A stretch of DNA of 43,027 bases from Bradyrhizobium centrolobii (GTDB lineage Bacteria > Pseudomonadota > Alphaproteobacteria > Rhizobiales > Xanthobacteraceae), in the NCBI RefSeq assembly GCF_001641635.1, contig NZ_LUUB01000099.1:1-43027 (forward strand). Direction: 5' to 3'. The notes beneath the pieces were generated by a model. That model saw only the letters and a program-made list of their open reading frames with translations. It was not told where the DNA came from and made no database searches. Each line of letters starts with the position of its first letter. Position 1 is the stretch's first letter. Position numbers and translations under genes: made by a program. This document shows, in pieces, positions 33,501 through 40,969 of the stretch.

Positions 33501-33895
33501 AACGCGAAGAAGATGAAGGTGAAGGAGGCATAGATCAGCGAGGTGATGGTCGAGCCGATATAGCCGAAGCCGGCGCCGCGGGTCAGCAGGTCGATGTCGA
33601 TGCCGCATCTGGCGGCATGGTAGGCGATCGGGAGCCCGCACAGGAAGATGATGACGCTGACGACCAGGATGGCCGCGGTCGCGTTGCTGGCGCCGTAGTT
33701 CAGCGTGATCGTGCCGCCGATCGCTTCAAGGGCGAGAAAGGAGATCGCGCCGAGCGCGGTGTTGGCGACGCGGGCGGCGGACCAGCGGCGCGCGCTCTTC
33801 GCAGTGAAGCGCAGCGCATAGTCTTCCAGCGTCTGGTTGGCGACCCACTGGTTGTACTGGCGCCTGACGCGGTCTATTCGCTGCCGCCCTGCCAC
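30524..33895 (-). CDS. NCS1 permease-histidine kinase-receiver fusion sensor
   Basis: A 1123-residue hybrid sensor. Residues about 42-478 form a 12-helix transporter of the NCS1 (purine, cytosine, hydantoin, allantoin) type, with 'TRGAGFGYIGSTITSLIYAS' and 'GEQVDFLRFLPRD'. Residues 499-536 are a Cys-rich segment with several CxxC-like pairs, likely metal binding. Two more helices (about 568-590 and 607-627) and a coiled coil lead to the kinase: His682 (SHELRSPLNAISGYAQLLEQ), N-box 'INLISNAIKF', G1 'DTGPGI' and G2 'GTGLGL'. A receiver follows with Asp968 (LFLLDISMPGMDG) and Lys1019. The start is GTG. Divergent from an amide uptake operon, it probably senses an amide or nitrogen compound. Confidence 0.92.
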   Translation of the reverse strand: MAGRQRIDRVRRQYNQWVANQTLEDYALRFTAKSARRWSAARVANTALGAISFLALEAIGGTITLNYGASNATAAILVVSVIIFLCGLPIAYHAARCGIDIDLLTRGAGFGYIGSTITSLIYASFTFIFFAFEAVILAAALEMCFGIPRPLGYLISAIVIIPLVTYGITLISRFQLWTQPLWIILHVLPFLAIAWANPHSFTEWRKFAGEHGDPGGHLDLLLFGTASSVVFSLVAQIGEQVDFLRFLPRDRRTSRTSWWIALLSAGPGWIIFGALKLLVGSFLAYFALSHGVANEQAAEPANMYLEAFRYVLSQPDLALALTGTFVILSQVKINVTNAYAGSIAWSNFFSRLTHSHPGRVVWLVFNVTVALLLMEIGVYRALEQTLALYSNVAIAWVGALVADLVINKPLGLRPPQIEFKRAHLYDVNPVGVGAMTIATIVSISAFYGLFGPTAKALSAFVALAVAFVTAPLIAWATDGKYYIARKPKRSWQNVEAISCCICEHSFEPEDMASCPAYAGPICSLCCSLDARCHDLCKPHARAQAQFSETLGKILPRPIFERINSQLGHYIGVFVISAGLVALVLGLIYLQTSASVHGENMLVSNVLWKVFFSLSIIIGVVAWLFVLAQQSRRAAEAETRRQTALLIQEIDAHKRTDAELQRAKEVAESANLAKSRYVVGLSHELRSPLNAISGYAQLLEQDATLQTKPRDQVRVVRRSADHLSGLIDGILDISKIEAGRLYLSRDEVRLSEFLDQLVGMFRLQAAAKGIDFVFRRPATLPVVVYADEKRLRQVLINLISNAIKFTQTGSVQFVVHYRSPVAEFEVTDTGPGIQADDLERIFAPFERGALGVSQPQSGTGLGLTISRLLAGVMGGDIKVTSKVGVGSTFKVKILLSEVINPRRTAPVEAPVSGYHGARKTILITDDDPVHRDLLREVLTPLGFILLSATDGPGCLALAQHCRPDLFLLDISMPGMDGWTVAETLRANGHHQARILMVSASALEAHGAPLAQPFHDGYLMKPIDIPRLLETIRQLLKFEWQYGSDEITVPLWRPESGSRPPVRHIEALIGLGQIGYVKGIQLKLDEIGSEHPEHADFVAQMRSLVDRFDLDQYMATLKTLHTYEH

Positions 33896-33976
33896 TTATA
33901 ACCCCACTCCCGATACTGCCCCGGAGCCCTCGCAAATCTCGTACCAAAAGCCTACGTCGGTATTTTGCGGTGCAAT

Positions 33977-33994
33977 ATACGCGATCTTGCGTAT
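33977..33994. promoter_or_regulatory. Perfect inverted repeat in the sensor/amide-operon divergent promoter
   Basis: ATACGC-gatctt-GCGTAT is a perfect 6-bp inverted repeat, 72 bases before the binding-protein ATG and 82 after the sensor start. GTGCA at 33970-33974 and TGCAC at 34003-34007 form an outer inverted pair. The dimension suits a dimeric LuxR-type regulator. I infer that the neighbouring REC-LuxR protein binds here. Confidence 0.55.
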
Positions 33995-34065
33995 GCTTGC
34001 GCTGCACAAATTCGAGCCATCCTCACGGGACCAATCGCGTGTCCTCGAACAAAAGTGGGGTGCTC

Positions 34066-35325
34066 ATGTCAGACGAAGCAAGCAAGGGCCTGATTTCGCC
34101 GCTCCGGCGCAAACTGTTGATGGGAATGGCGGCCCTGCCGGCCATCACGATGCTGCCGCGGCCGTCGCTGGCGGATGTCCCGGCAACCTCGGTGGTCAAC
34201 ACCACGGGTCTTGCGGTCACTGACACCGGGGTGACGGTCGGCATCCTGCATTCGGCTACCGGCACCATGGCGATTTCCGAGACCGGCTCGATCGAAGCTG
34301 AAAAGCTGGCCATCGAGCAGATCAACGCCGCCGGCGGCGTGCTCGGGCGCAAGATCAAGTTCATCCAGGAAGACGGCGCCAGCGACTGGCCGACCTTTGC
34401 CGAAAAGGCCAAGAAGCTGCTGGTCAACGACAAGGTCGCGGCGATCATGGGCTGCTGGACGTCGGCCTCGCGCAAGGCGGTGCTGCCGGTCGTCGAGCAG
34501 TATAACGGAATGCTCTACTACCCGACCTTCTACGAAGGCCTCGAGCAGTCCAAGAACGTGATCTATACCGGCCAGGAGGCGACGCAGCAGATCCTCGCCG
34601 GCCTGAACTGGATCGCCAAGGAGAAGGGTGCGAAGACATTCTTCTTCATCGGCTCCGACTACATCTGGCCGCGTACCTCGAACAAGATCGGGCGCAAGCA
34701 CGTCGAAAACGTGCTGAAGGGCAAGGTGGTCGGCGAAGAGTACTACGCGCTCGGCAGCACCCAGTTCAACTCGGTCATCAACAAGATCAAGCTGACCAAG
34801 CCAGACGTGATCTTCACCGACGTCGTCGGCGGCTCGAACGTTGCGTTCTACAAGCAGCTCAAGGCGGCCGGTATCGACCTCGCCAAGCAGCCGCTGCTGA
34901 CGATCTCGGTGACCGAAGACGAAATCGACGGCATCGGCGGCGAGAACATCGCGGGCGCCTATGCCTGCATGAAATATTTCCAGTCGCTCGACAATCCTAA
35001 CAACAAGGCCTTCGTGCCGGCGTTCAAGAAGATGTGGGGCGAGAAGACGGTGATCGGAGACGTCACCCAGGCTGCCTATCTCGGCCCGTGGCTGTGGAAG
35101 TTGACGGTGGAGAAGGCCGGCTCCTTCGACGTCGACAAGATTGCTGCGGCTTCGCCTGGCGTCGAGTTCAAGGGCGCTCCGGAAGGCTATGTGCGCATCC
35201 ACGAAAATCATCACCTCTGGTCGAAGACCCGGGTGGGACGCGCCAAGCTCGATGGTCAGTTCGAGCTGATCTACGAGACCGCCGATCTCGTCGAGCCGGA
35301 TCCGTTCCCCAAGGGCTACCAGTAA
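34066..35325 (+). CDS. urtA: Amide/urea ABC transporter substrate-binding protein (UrtA/FmdD type)
   Basis: A 419-residue periplasmic binding protein. The N-terminus 'SPLRRKLLMGMAALPA' has a Tat-type twin arginine before a hydrophobic run, with cleavage near 'SLADVP'. The mature part has the type I fold of branched-chain amino acid and amide receptors, with 'VTVGILHSATGTMAISE', 'IMGCWTSASRKAVLPVVEQY' and 'NGMLYYPTFYEGLEQSKNVI', all typical of the UrtA/FmdD/AmiC group. The same family binds urea and short-chain amides. The neighbouring formamidase and amidase favour amides. The ATG at 34066 was chosen because it opens the Tat signal. It is the first gene of the operon and is divergent from the permease-kinase. 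Confidence 0.92.
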   Translation: MSDEASKGLISPLRRKLLMGMAALPAITMLPRPSLADVPATSVVNTTGLAVTDTGVTVGILHSATGTMAISETGSIEAEKLAIEQINAAGGVLGRKIKFIQEDGASDWPTFAEKAKKLLVNDKVAAIMGCWTSASRKAVLPVVEQYNGMLYYPTFYEGLEQSKNVIYTGQEATQQILAGLNWIAKEKGAKTFFFIGSDYIWPRTSNKIGRKHVENVLKGKVVGEEYYALGSTQFNSVINKIKLTKPDVIFTDVVGGSNVAFYKQLKAAGIDLAKQPLLTISVTEDEIDGIGGENIAGAYACMKYFQSLDNPNNKAFVPAFKKMWGEKTVIGDVTQAAYLGPWLWKLTVEKAGSFDVDKIAAASPGVEFKGAPEGYVRIHENHHLWSKTRVGRAKLDGQFELIYETADLVEPDPFPKGYQ

Positions 35326-35388
35326 GACAACAGTTACCGGCAAGTCGCGGCATCCGTCGCGTTTCCCTCAAGACTAGGCCGCTCCCTG

Positions 35389-35447
35389 GCGTGGATCGCA
35401 AGTCCACGCCCAAGACCCCCGCGTCGCGAATCTGCGCGCGACGCGGG
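35389..35447 (+). terminator. Two tandem hairpins after the binding-protein gene
   Basis: GCGTGGA-tcgcaag-TCCACGC (35389-35409) and CCCGCGTCGC-gaatctgcgc-GCGACGCGGG (35418-35447) are both perfect. They lie in the 147-base gap before the first permease gene. No T-run follows, so they more likely stabilise or partly attenuate the mRNA, giving more binding protein than membrane subunits. Confidence 0.6.
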
Positions 35448-35472
35448 ACCTTATCCCCGACGGAGGACATCG

Positions 35473-36399
35473 ATGTTCGGCGACTATTCGATTGGTGACC
35501 TTGGCTCCATCTTCGTCATGCAGGGTTTTGCGGGACTGATCCTGTTCTCGGTCTACGTCCTGATGGCGCTGGGCCTTGCGATCATCTTCGGCCAGATGGG
35601 CGTGATCAACATGGCCCATGGCGAGTTCATGATCCTCGGCGCCTACGTCACCTGGATGACCTCGAATTTATTCCAGACCTACCTGCCGAGCCTGTTCGGC
35701 GGCTACTTCTTCCTCGCGATGATCCTGGCCTTTGTCGCGTCCGGCGCGCTGGGAATGCTGGTGGAATGGGCGCTGATACGGCATCTCTACAAGCGCCCGC
35801 TCGACACGCTGCTTGCGACCTGGGGCCTCAGCCTGATGCTCCAGCAGGCCTATCGTTCCGTGTTCGGTGCGCGGGAGGTCGGCGTCGAGCTGCCGCAATG
35901 GATGCTCGGCTCGCTGCACGTCACCGACAGCATCGAAGTGCCGATCAACGGCGTGTTCGTGATGTGCCTCACCGTCCTGATCACCATCGGCGTCGCCTAT
36001 GTCATGTTCAAATCGCGGTGGGGCCGCCAGGTGCGTGCCGTCGTGCAGAACCGCATCATGGCCGGCGCCGTCGGCATCAACACCGAAAAGGTCGATCGCT
36101 ACACTTTCGGCCTTGGCTGCGGCATCGCCGGCGTCGCCGGGAGCGCCTTCACGATGATCGGCTCCACCGGGCCGACGTCCGGGCAGCTCTACATCGTCGA
36201 TACGTTCCTCGTGGTCGTGTTCGGCGGCGCGGCGAGCCTGCTCGGCACCATCGCCTCGGCCTTCTCGATCTCGCAGACGCAATCCACCCTCGAGTTCTTC
36301 ATGTCGGGCTCGATGGCCAAGGTGCTGACGCTGCTCGCCGTTGTCGGAATCCTGATGCTGCGGCCGCAAGGGCTGTTCGCCCTCAAGGTCCGCAAGTGA
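35473..36399 (+). CDS. urtB: ABC transporter permease, UrtB/FmdE type
   Basis: A 308-residue inner-membrane permease of the branched-chain amino acid/urea class (LivH-like), with about eight hydrophobic segments. 'VLMALGLAIIFGQMGVINMA' followed by HGEFMILGAY is the typical N-terminal signature, and 'NRIMAGAVGINTEKVDRYTF' is the cytoplasmic loop that contacts the ATPases. A strong ribosome site (ggagg) precedes the ATG. It pairs with the next gene to form the channel for the ligand delivered by the binding protein. Confidence 0.93.
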   Translation: MFGDYSIGDLGSIFVMQGFAGLILFSVYVLMALGLAIIFGQMGVINMAHGEFMILGAYVTWMTSNLFQTYLPSLFGGYFFLAMILAFVASGALGMLVEWALIRHLYKRPLDTLLATWGLSLMLQQAYRSVFGAREVGVELPQWMLGSLHVTDSIEVPINGVFVMCLTVLITIGVAYVMFKSRWGRQVRAVVQNRIMAGAVGINTEKVDRYTFGLGCGIAGVAGSAFTMIGSTGPTSGQLYIVDTFLVVVFGGAASLLGTIASAFSISQTQSTLEFFMSGSMAKVLTLLAVVGILMLRPQGLFALKVRK

Positions 36400-36417
36400 G
36401 AAACAGAGGTTGATGCA

Positions 36418-37560
36418 ATGACCGACAATCGCTTCTTCAACCGATCGGAGTTCATCGGAATTCTGGTACTCGCGGTCTTCCTGGTGGTGGTCCTTCCGCT
36501 CACGCTCGATGTCTTCAGGCTCAACCTGGTCGCAAAATACCTGACCTATGCCTTCGTCGCGCTCGGGCTGGTGATCTGCTGGGGCTATGGCGGCATTCTC
36601 AGCCTCGGCCAGGGCGTGTTCTTCGGGCTCGGCGGCTATTGCATGGCGATGTTTCTCAAGCTTGAGGCATCGAGCGTGGAGAACACCAAGATCCAGTCGA
36701 CTCCCGGCATTCCCGATTTCATGGACTGGAATCAGATCACCGCGCTGCCGTTCTTCTGGAAGCCCTTCAACAGTCTCACCTTCACGGTCGCGGCCATTGT
36801 TCTCGTGCCCGGCATCTTCGCCTGGATCATCGGCACCGCGATGTTCAAGCGCCGGGTCGGCGGCACTTATTTCGCCATCATCACCCAGGCGGTCGCGGCC
36901 ATCCTGACCATCCTGATCGTCGGGCAGCAGGGCTACACCGGCGGCATCAACGGCATGACCGACCTGCGCACGCTGAAGGGGTGGGACATCCGGCCCGATC
37001 ACGCCAAGGTCGTGCTGTACTTCTTCGAGGTCGGATGCCTGTTCGTCTGCATCATGATCGCGCAATTCGTCCGGCACGCCAAGCTCGGACGCATCCTGGT
37101 CGCAATGCGGGAGAAAGAGGACCGGGTCCGGTTCTCCGGCTATAGCGTCGCGAACTTCAAGATATTCGCCTTCTGCATCGCCGCCGTGTTTGCCGCGATC
37201 GGCGGCGCCATGTTCGCGCTCAATGTCGGCTTCATGTCGCCGTCCTTCGTCGGCATCGTGCCCTCGATCGAAATGGTGATCTACACCGCCGTCGGCGGCC
37301 GGCTTTCCATCCTCGGCGCGATCTACGGCACGCTGCTGGTCAACTTCGCCAAGACCAGCCTGTCGGAAACCTTTCCCGAATTGTGGCTGTTCGGATTGGG
37401 CGGCTTGTTCATCGCCGTGGTCCTTGCCTTCCCGAACGGTCTCGCCGGGATCTGGGGCGATTATGTGCAGCCGCGCATCGATCGCCTGGTCTCGTCGCGC
37501 AAATCGCAACCCGCCGGCTGGACCGACAGCTCGGTCGCCGACGGCGCCCCGGCGGAGTGA
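36418..37560 (+). CDS. urtC: ABC transporter permease, UrtC/FmdF type
   Basis: A 380-residue LivM-like permease, the second channel subunit. 'LNLVAKYLTYAFVALGLVIC' then WGYGGILSLGQGVFFGLGGY is characteristic of UrtC. A long periplasmic loop at about 80-120 (SSVENTKIQSTPGIPDFMDW) and 'LVAMREKEDRVRFSGYSVAN' as the ATPase-contact loop are also typical. It starts 18 bases after urtB and stops 11 bases before the next start, so it is tightly coupled in the operon. Confidence 0.93.
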   Translation: MTDNRFFNRSEFIGILVLAVFLVVVLPLTLDVFRLNLVAKYLTYAFVALGLVICWGYGGILSLGQGVFFGLGGYCMAMFLKLEASSVENTKIQSTPGIPDFMDWNQITALPFFWKPFNSLTFTVAAIVLVPGIFAWIIGTAMFKRRVGGTYFAIITQAVAAILTILIVGQQGYTGGINGMTDLRTLKGWDIRPDHAKVVLYFFEVGCLFVCIMIAQFVRHAKLGRILVAMREKEDRVRFSGYSVANFKIFAFCIAAVFAAIGGAMFALNVGFMSPSFVGIVPSIEMVIYTAVGGRLSILGAIYGTLLVNFAKTSLSETFPELWLFGLGGLFIAVVLAFPNGLAGIWGDYVQPRIDRLVSSRKSQPAGWTDSSVADGAPAE

Positions 37561-37571
37561 GGAGGATCGTC

Positions 37572-38327
37572 ATGCTCGTAGGTCACCAGCCCAAGGAATT
37601 CCTGCTCGCTGTCGAGGCCCTGACCGTGTCGTTCGACGGATTCAAGGCGGTCAACGATCTGTCCTTTTACGTCGACGAGAACGAAATCCGCGTCATCATC
37701 GGTCCGAACGGCGCCGGCAAGACCACCGTGCTCGACCTGATCTGCGGCAAGACCAAAGCAACGTCGGGCTCGATTCAGTTCCGCGGCAAGGAGCTGACGA
37801 GGATGAAGGAAAACGAGATCGTCAAGACCGGGGTCGGCCGCAAGTTCCAGAACCCGTCGATCTATGACGATCTCACCGTGTTCGAGAACCTGGAAATCTC
37901 CTACCCGCGCGGCCGGTCGGTGTTCGGTGCGCTGACCTTCACCCGCGACGCCGCCGTGCGCGACCGCGTGCATGAAGTCGCCGAGATGATCTTCCTGAAG
38001 GACCGGCTGAACGTGAATGCCGATCTGCTCAGCCACGGCCAGAAGCAGTGGCTCGAGATCGGCATGCTGCTGATCCAGGACCCGGACCTGCTGATGTTAG
38101 ATGAGCCCGTTGCCGGCATGAGCGTCTCCGAGCGCGCCAAGACCGCCGAGCTGCTCAATCGTATCATCAAGAACCGCTCGGTGCTGGTGATCGAGCACGA
38201 CATGAAGTTCGTCGAGGACATCGCGCACAAGATCACCGTGCTGCACCAGGGCCAGATCCTCTCGGAGGGGACCATGGAGAAGGTGAAGAACGATCCCAAG
38301 GTCATCGAAGTCTATCTGGGCCACTGA
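37572..38327 (+). CDS. urtD: ABC transporter ATP-binding protein, UrtD type
   Basis: A 251-residue ATPase of the LivG class. Walker A GPNGAGKTT is at 44-52, the signature is 'LLSHGQKQWLEIGMLL', with the LSHGQ variant typical of UrtD, and Walker B is LLMLDEP at 173-179. 'VGRKFQNPSIYDDLTVFENL' covers the Q-loop. The ATG at 37572 follows ggagg. It energises uptake with the UrtE-type partner, which is separated from it by a palindromic repeat. Confidence 0.93.
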   Translation: MLVGHQPKEFLLAVEALTVSFDGFKAVNDLSFYVDENEIRVIIGPNGAGKTTVLDLICGKTKATSGSIQFRGKELTRMKENEIVKTGVGRKFQNPSIYDDLTVFENLEISYPRGRSVFGALTFTRDAAVRDRVHEVAEMIFLKDRLNVNADLLSHGQKQWLEIGMLLIQDPDLLMLDEPVAGMSVSERAKTAELLNRIIKNRSVLVIEHDMKFVEDIAHKITVLHQGQILSEGTMEKVKNDPKVIEVYLGH

Positions 38328-38360
38328 GACATGACGAAAGATGTTGCCGCCGCGAAGGTC

Positions 38361-38482
38361 CACCTCTCCCAGAGGGAGAGGTCGAATTGCGAAGCAATTC
38401 GGGTGAGGGGTTCCGCTCCCTCGATGAACCTGATCCGCCTCACCCGCGCCTTCGGCGCGACCTCTTCCCGATGGGGAGAGGT
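38361..38482. repeat. Palindromic repeat, family C, inside the amide operon
   Basis: It begins acctctcccagagggagagg (a hairpin by itself), has 'gaattgcgaagcaattc' next, and ends 'tcttcccgatggggagaggt'. It fills the 185-base gap between the two ATPase genes, which in related operons are usually close, so it may have been inserted. It could alter the stability of the transcript. Confidence 0.85.
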
Positions 38483-38512
38483 GAAGAGAAGCGTCCACTC
38501 GTAGGAGCTTAC

Positions 38513-39202
38513 ATGCTGGCAATTTCCGATCTTCACGTCGCCTACGGCCAGAGCGAGGTGCTGCACGGGCTCAACGTCAAGGTCGCGCCCAACGAGATCG
38601 TTGCGATCATGGGCCGCAACGGCATGGGCAAGACCACGCTGATGAAATCGCTGATGGGTATCCTGCCGGCGAAGAGCGGTTCGGTGACCATGGACGGCGC
38701 CGAGCTCGGCAGCCTGAAAAGCTATGAGCGCGTGGCCAAGGGCCTCGCCTATGTGCCGCAGGGCCGCATGATCTTCTCCGCCATGACCGTGAAAGAGAAC
38801 ATCGAGACCGGCCTCGTCGTCTCCGGCGAGTCCGCGGTGCCCGGCGACATCTATGAGCTGTTTCCGGTGCTCTTGGAAATGAAGGGCCGCCGCGGCGGCA
38901 ATCTCTCCGGCGGCCAGCAGCAGCAGCTCGCGATCGCGCGCGCGCTCGCGACCAAGCCGAAGGTTCTGCTGCTGGATGAGCCGACCGAAGGCATCCAGCC
39001 CTCGATCATCAAGGACATGGCGCGCACGCTGAAGCGCATCCGCGACGAGCGCGGCTTGTCGATCGTTGTGTCCGAACAGGTCCTGAGCTTCGCGCTCGAT
39101 ATCGCCGACCGCGTGCTGGTGATCGAGAACGGTGAGATCGTCCGCGACGATCCGCGCGACAGCGTCGATGCTGCGCAGGTCTCCAAATATCTGTCCGTCT
39201 AA
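38513..39202 (+). CDS. urtE: ABC transporter ATP-binding protein, UrtE type
   Basis: A 229-residue LivF-class ATPase. Walker A GRNGMGKTT is at 34-42, the signature LSGGQ at 131-135 (NLSGGQQQQLAIARAL) and Walker B LLLDEP at 152-157, followed by 'TEGIQPSIIKDMA', a pattern found in UrtE. The ATG at 38513 has GGAG at good spacing. The open frame extends upstream to 38387 through the repeat, which is not real protein. Formamidase FmdA starts 27 bases after its stop. Confidence 0.93.
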   Translation: MLAISDLHVAYGQSEVLHGLNVKVAPNEIVAIMGRNGMGKTTLMKSLMGILPAKSGSVTMDGAELGSLKSYERVAKGLAYVPQGRMIFSAMTVKENIETGLVVSGESAVPGDIYELFPVLLEMKGRRGGNLSGGQQQQLAIARALATKPKVLLLDEPTEGIQPSIIKDMARTLKRIRDERGLSIVVSEQVLSFALDIADRVLVIENGEIVRDDPRDSVDAAQVSKYLSV

Positions 39203-39229
39203 CCAACCGTGTAAAAGGGGAGCATCTCG

Positions 39230-40459
39230 ATGCCAGAGACACTGATCAAGGTCGATCTCACCAAGTCGGCCTATGAAAATGACATGGTGCACAACCGCTG
39301 GCACCCCGACATCCCGATCGTGGCCTGGGTCAATCCCGGCGACGACTTCATCATCGAGACCTATGACTGGACCGGCGGCTTCATCAAGAACAACGATTCT
39401 GCCGACGATGTACGCGACATCGATCTGTCGATCGTGCACTTCCTCTCCGGCCCGATCGGCGTCAAGGGCGCCGAGCCCGGTGACCTCCTCGTCGTCGATC
39501 TCCTCGACGTCGGTCCGCTCAAGGAGAGCCTGTGGGGCTTCAACGGCTTCTTCTCGAAGCGGAATGGCGGCGGCTTCCTCACCGACCACTTCCCGTTGGC
39601 GCAGAAGTCGATCTGGGACATCAAGGGCCTCTACACCTCGTCGCGCCACGTGCCCGGCGTCAGCTTCGCCGGTTTGATCCATCCCGGCCTGATCGGCTGT
39701 CTGCCCGACCCGAAGATGCTGGACATGTGGAACAAGCGCGAGGCCGAGCTGATCTCGACCAACCCGACCCGCGTGCCCGGCCTTGCCAATCCGCCGTTCG
39801 CGCCCACCGCGCATGGCGGCCGCGCCAAGGGTGACGTCAAGGCCAAGATCGGCGCGGAAGGTGCGCGCACCGTGCCGCCGCGCGAGCATGGCGGCAATTG
39901 CGACATCAAGGATCTGTCGCGCGGCTCGAAAATCTACTTCCCGGTCTATGTGCCGGGCGGCGGCCTCTCGATGGGCGATCTGCACTTCAGCCAGGGCGAC
40001 GGCGAGATCACCTTCTGCGGCGCGATCGAGATGGCCGGCTGGCTGCATCTGAAGGTCGATGTCATCAAGGACGGCGTAGCGAAGTACGGCATCAAGAATC
40101 CGATCTTCAAGCCGTCGCCGATCACGCCGAACTACAAGGACTATCTGATCTTCGAGGGCATCTCGGTCGACGAGGCCGGCAAGCAGCACTATCTCGACGT
40201 TCACATCGCCTATCGCCAGGCCTGCCTCAACGCGATCGAGTATCTGAAGAAGTTCGGCTACTCCGGTGCCCAGGCCTATTCGATCCTCGGCACCGCGCCG
40301 TGCCAGGGCCACATCTCCGGCGTGGTCGACGTACCCAACGCCTGCGCCACGCTGTGGCTGCCGACGGAGATCTTCGATTTCGACGTGATGCCGTCGGCGG
40401 CAGGACCCATCAAGCACATCACGGGCGATATCCAGATGCCGATCTCGCCGGACAAGTAA
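39230..40459 (+). CDS. fmdA: Formamidase (acetamidase/formamidase family)
   Basis: A 409-residue cytoplasmic enzyme that hydrolyses formamide to formate and ammonia. It begins 'PETLIKVDLTKSAYENDMVH' and contains family segments 'GAEPGDLLVVDLLDVGPL', 'HVPGVSFAGLIHPGLIGCLP' and 'REHGGNCDIKDLSRGSKIYF', plus 'GDGEITFCGAIEMAG'. The length equals the Methylophilus FmdA type (about 407). The ATG follows ggggag. In that organism fmdA also neighbours an amide ABC transporter, which supports reading this operon as amide rather than urea use. No urease gene is in the window. Confidence 0.95.
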   Translation: MPETLIKVDLTKSAYENDMVHNRWHPDIPIVAWVNPGDDFIIETYDWTGGFIKNNDSADDVRDIDLSIVHFLSGPIGVKGAEPGDLLVVDLLDVGPLKESLWGFNGFFSKRNGGGFLTDHFPLAQKSIWDIKGLYTSSRHVPGVSFAGLIHPGLIGCLPDPKMLDMWNKREAELISTNPTRVPGLANPPFAPTAHGGRAKGDVKAKIGAEGARTVPPREHGGNCDIKDLSRGSKIYFPVYVPGGGLSMGDLHFSQGDGEITFCGAIEMAGWLHLKVDVIKDGVAKYGIKNPIFKPSPITPNYKDYLIFEGISVDEAGKQHYLDVHIAYRQACLNAIEYLKKFGYSGAQAYSILGTAPCQGHISGVVDVPNACATLWLPTEIFDFDVMPSAAGPIKHITGDIQMPISPDK

Positions 40460-40474
40460 TCCTTGCGCGAGAAG

Positions 40475-40508
40475 GATGCGGGACGGCGCCTCTTTGCCGC
40501 CCCGCATC
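40475..40508 (+). terminator. Hairpin after the formamidase gene
   Basis: GATGCGGGACGGC (40475-40487) and GCCGCCCCGCATC (40496-40508) pair over 13 positions with one mismatch and an 8-base loop. There is no strong T-run. It could end part of the transcription before fmdB and amiE, or protect the upstream mRNA. Confidence 0.55.
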
Positions 40509-40552
40509 CGCCGCCGGATGTGTTGAACAGGCAATAGCGTAGGGATGATGCG

Positions 40553-40915
40553 ATGCCGGTCTATGAATATCTCTGTGACGACTGCGGTCCATTCAAGGAT
40601 CTGCGCCCGATGGCGGAATGCGACGACCCGCAGGCCTGTCCGCAGTGCGAAAGCATGGCGCCGCGGGTGATCCTGACCGCGCCGAACTTCTTCTGCATGC
40701 CGGCGGAGAAGCGCAAGGCGCATGCCGTCAACGAGCGCAGCACGCACGCGCCGCAAACGCTCGCACAATACAAGGCCTCGCACGGCCCCGGCTGCGGCTG
40801 CTGCTCCACGGGCAACAACGCATCAGGCAAGAAGAAGCCGGCGCGGCTGATGACCAAGACAAAGAGCGGAGCCAAGGGTTTTCCCACCGCGCGCCCGTGG
40901 ATGATCAGTCACTAA
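40553..40915 (+). CDS. fmdB: FmdB-family zinc-ribbon protein
   Basis: A 120-residue small protein. The N-terminal zinc ribbon starts 'PVYEYLCDDCGPF' with Cys8 and Cys11, and Cys29 and Cys32 (ACPQCES) complete the site. Then come a segment with 'GPGCGCCS' around 78-86 and a basic tail with 'GKKKPARLMTKTKSG'. FmdB was named as a putative regulator of formamidase in Methylophilus, but its mechanism is unclear. It sits between formamidase and amidase genes in the operon, with 93 and 54 bases on either side. A role in regulation or in enzyme maturation are both possible. Confidence 0.9.
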   Translation: MPVYEYLCDDCGPFKDLRPMAECDDPQACPQCESMAPRVILTAPNFFCMPAEKRKAHAVNERSTHAPQTLAQYKASHGPGCGCCSTGNNASGKKKPARLMTKTKSGAKGFPTARPWMISH

Positions 40916-40969
40916 TGCACGCAGCCGGGCTGTCGGCGGTAACCTCAAACAAGATACAGGAGCGTTCGA

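Noticed and set aside
33896..34065. Sigma-54 promoter for the amide operon
   Set aside because: No GG-N10-GC element with the usual flanks was found on the plus strand, although nitrogen control would have been plausible.
35668..37509. Long minus-strand frame opposite the two permease genes
   Set aside because: Asp/Glu/His/Arg-rich shadow without domains, antisense to hydrophobic permeases.
38312..40783. Long minus-strand frame opposite urtE and fmdA
   Set aside because: No recognisable motif. The plus-strand genes have ribosome sites and full family signatures.
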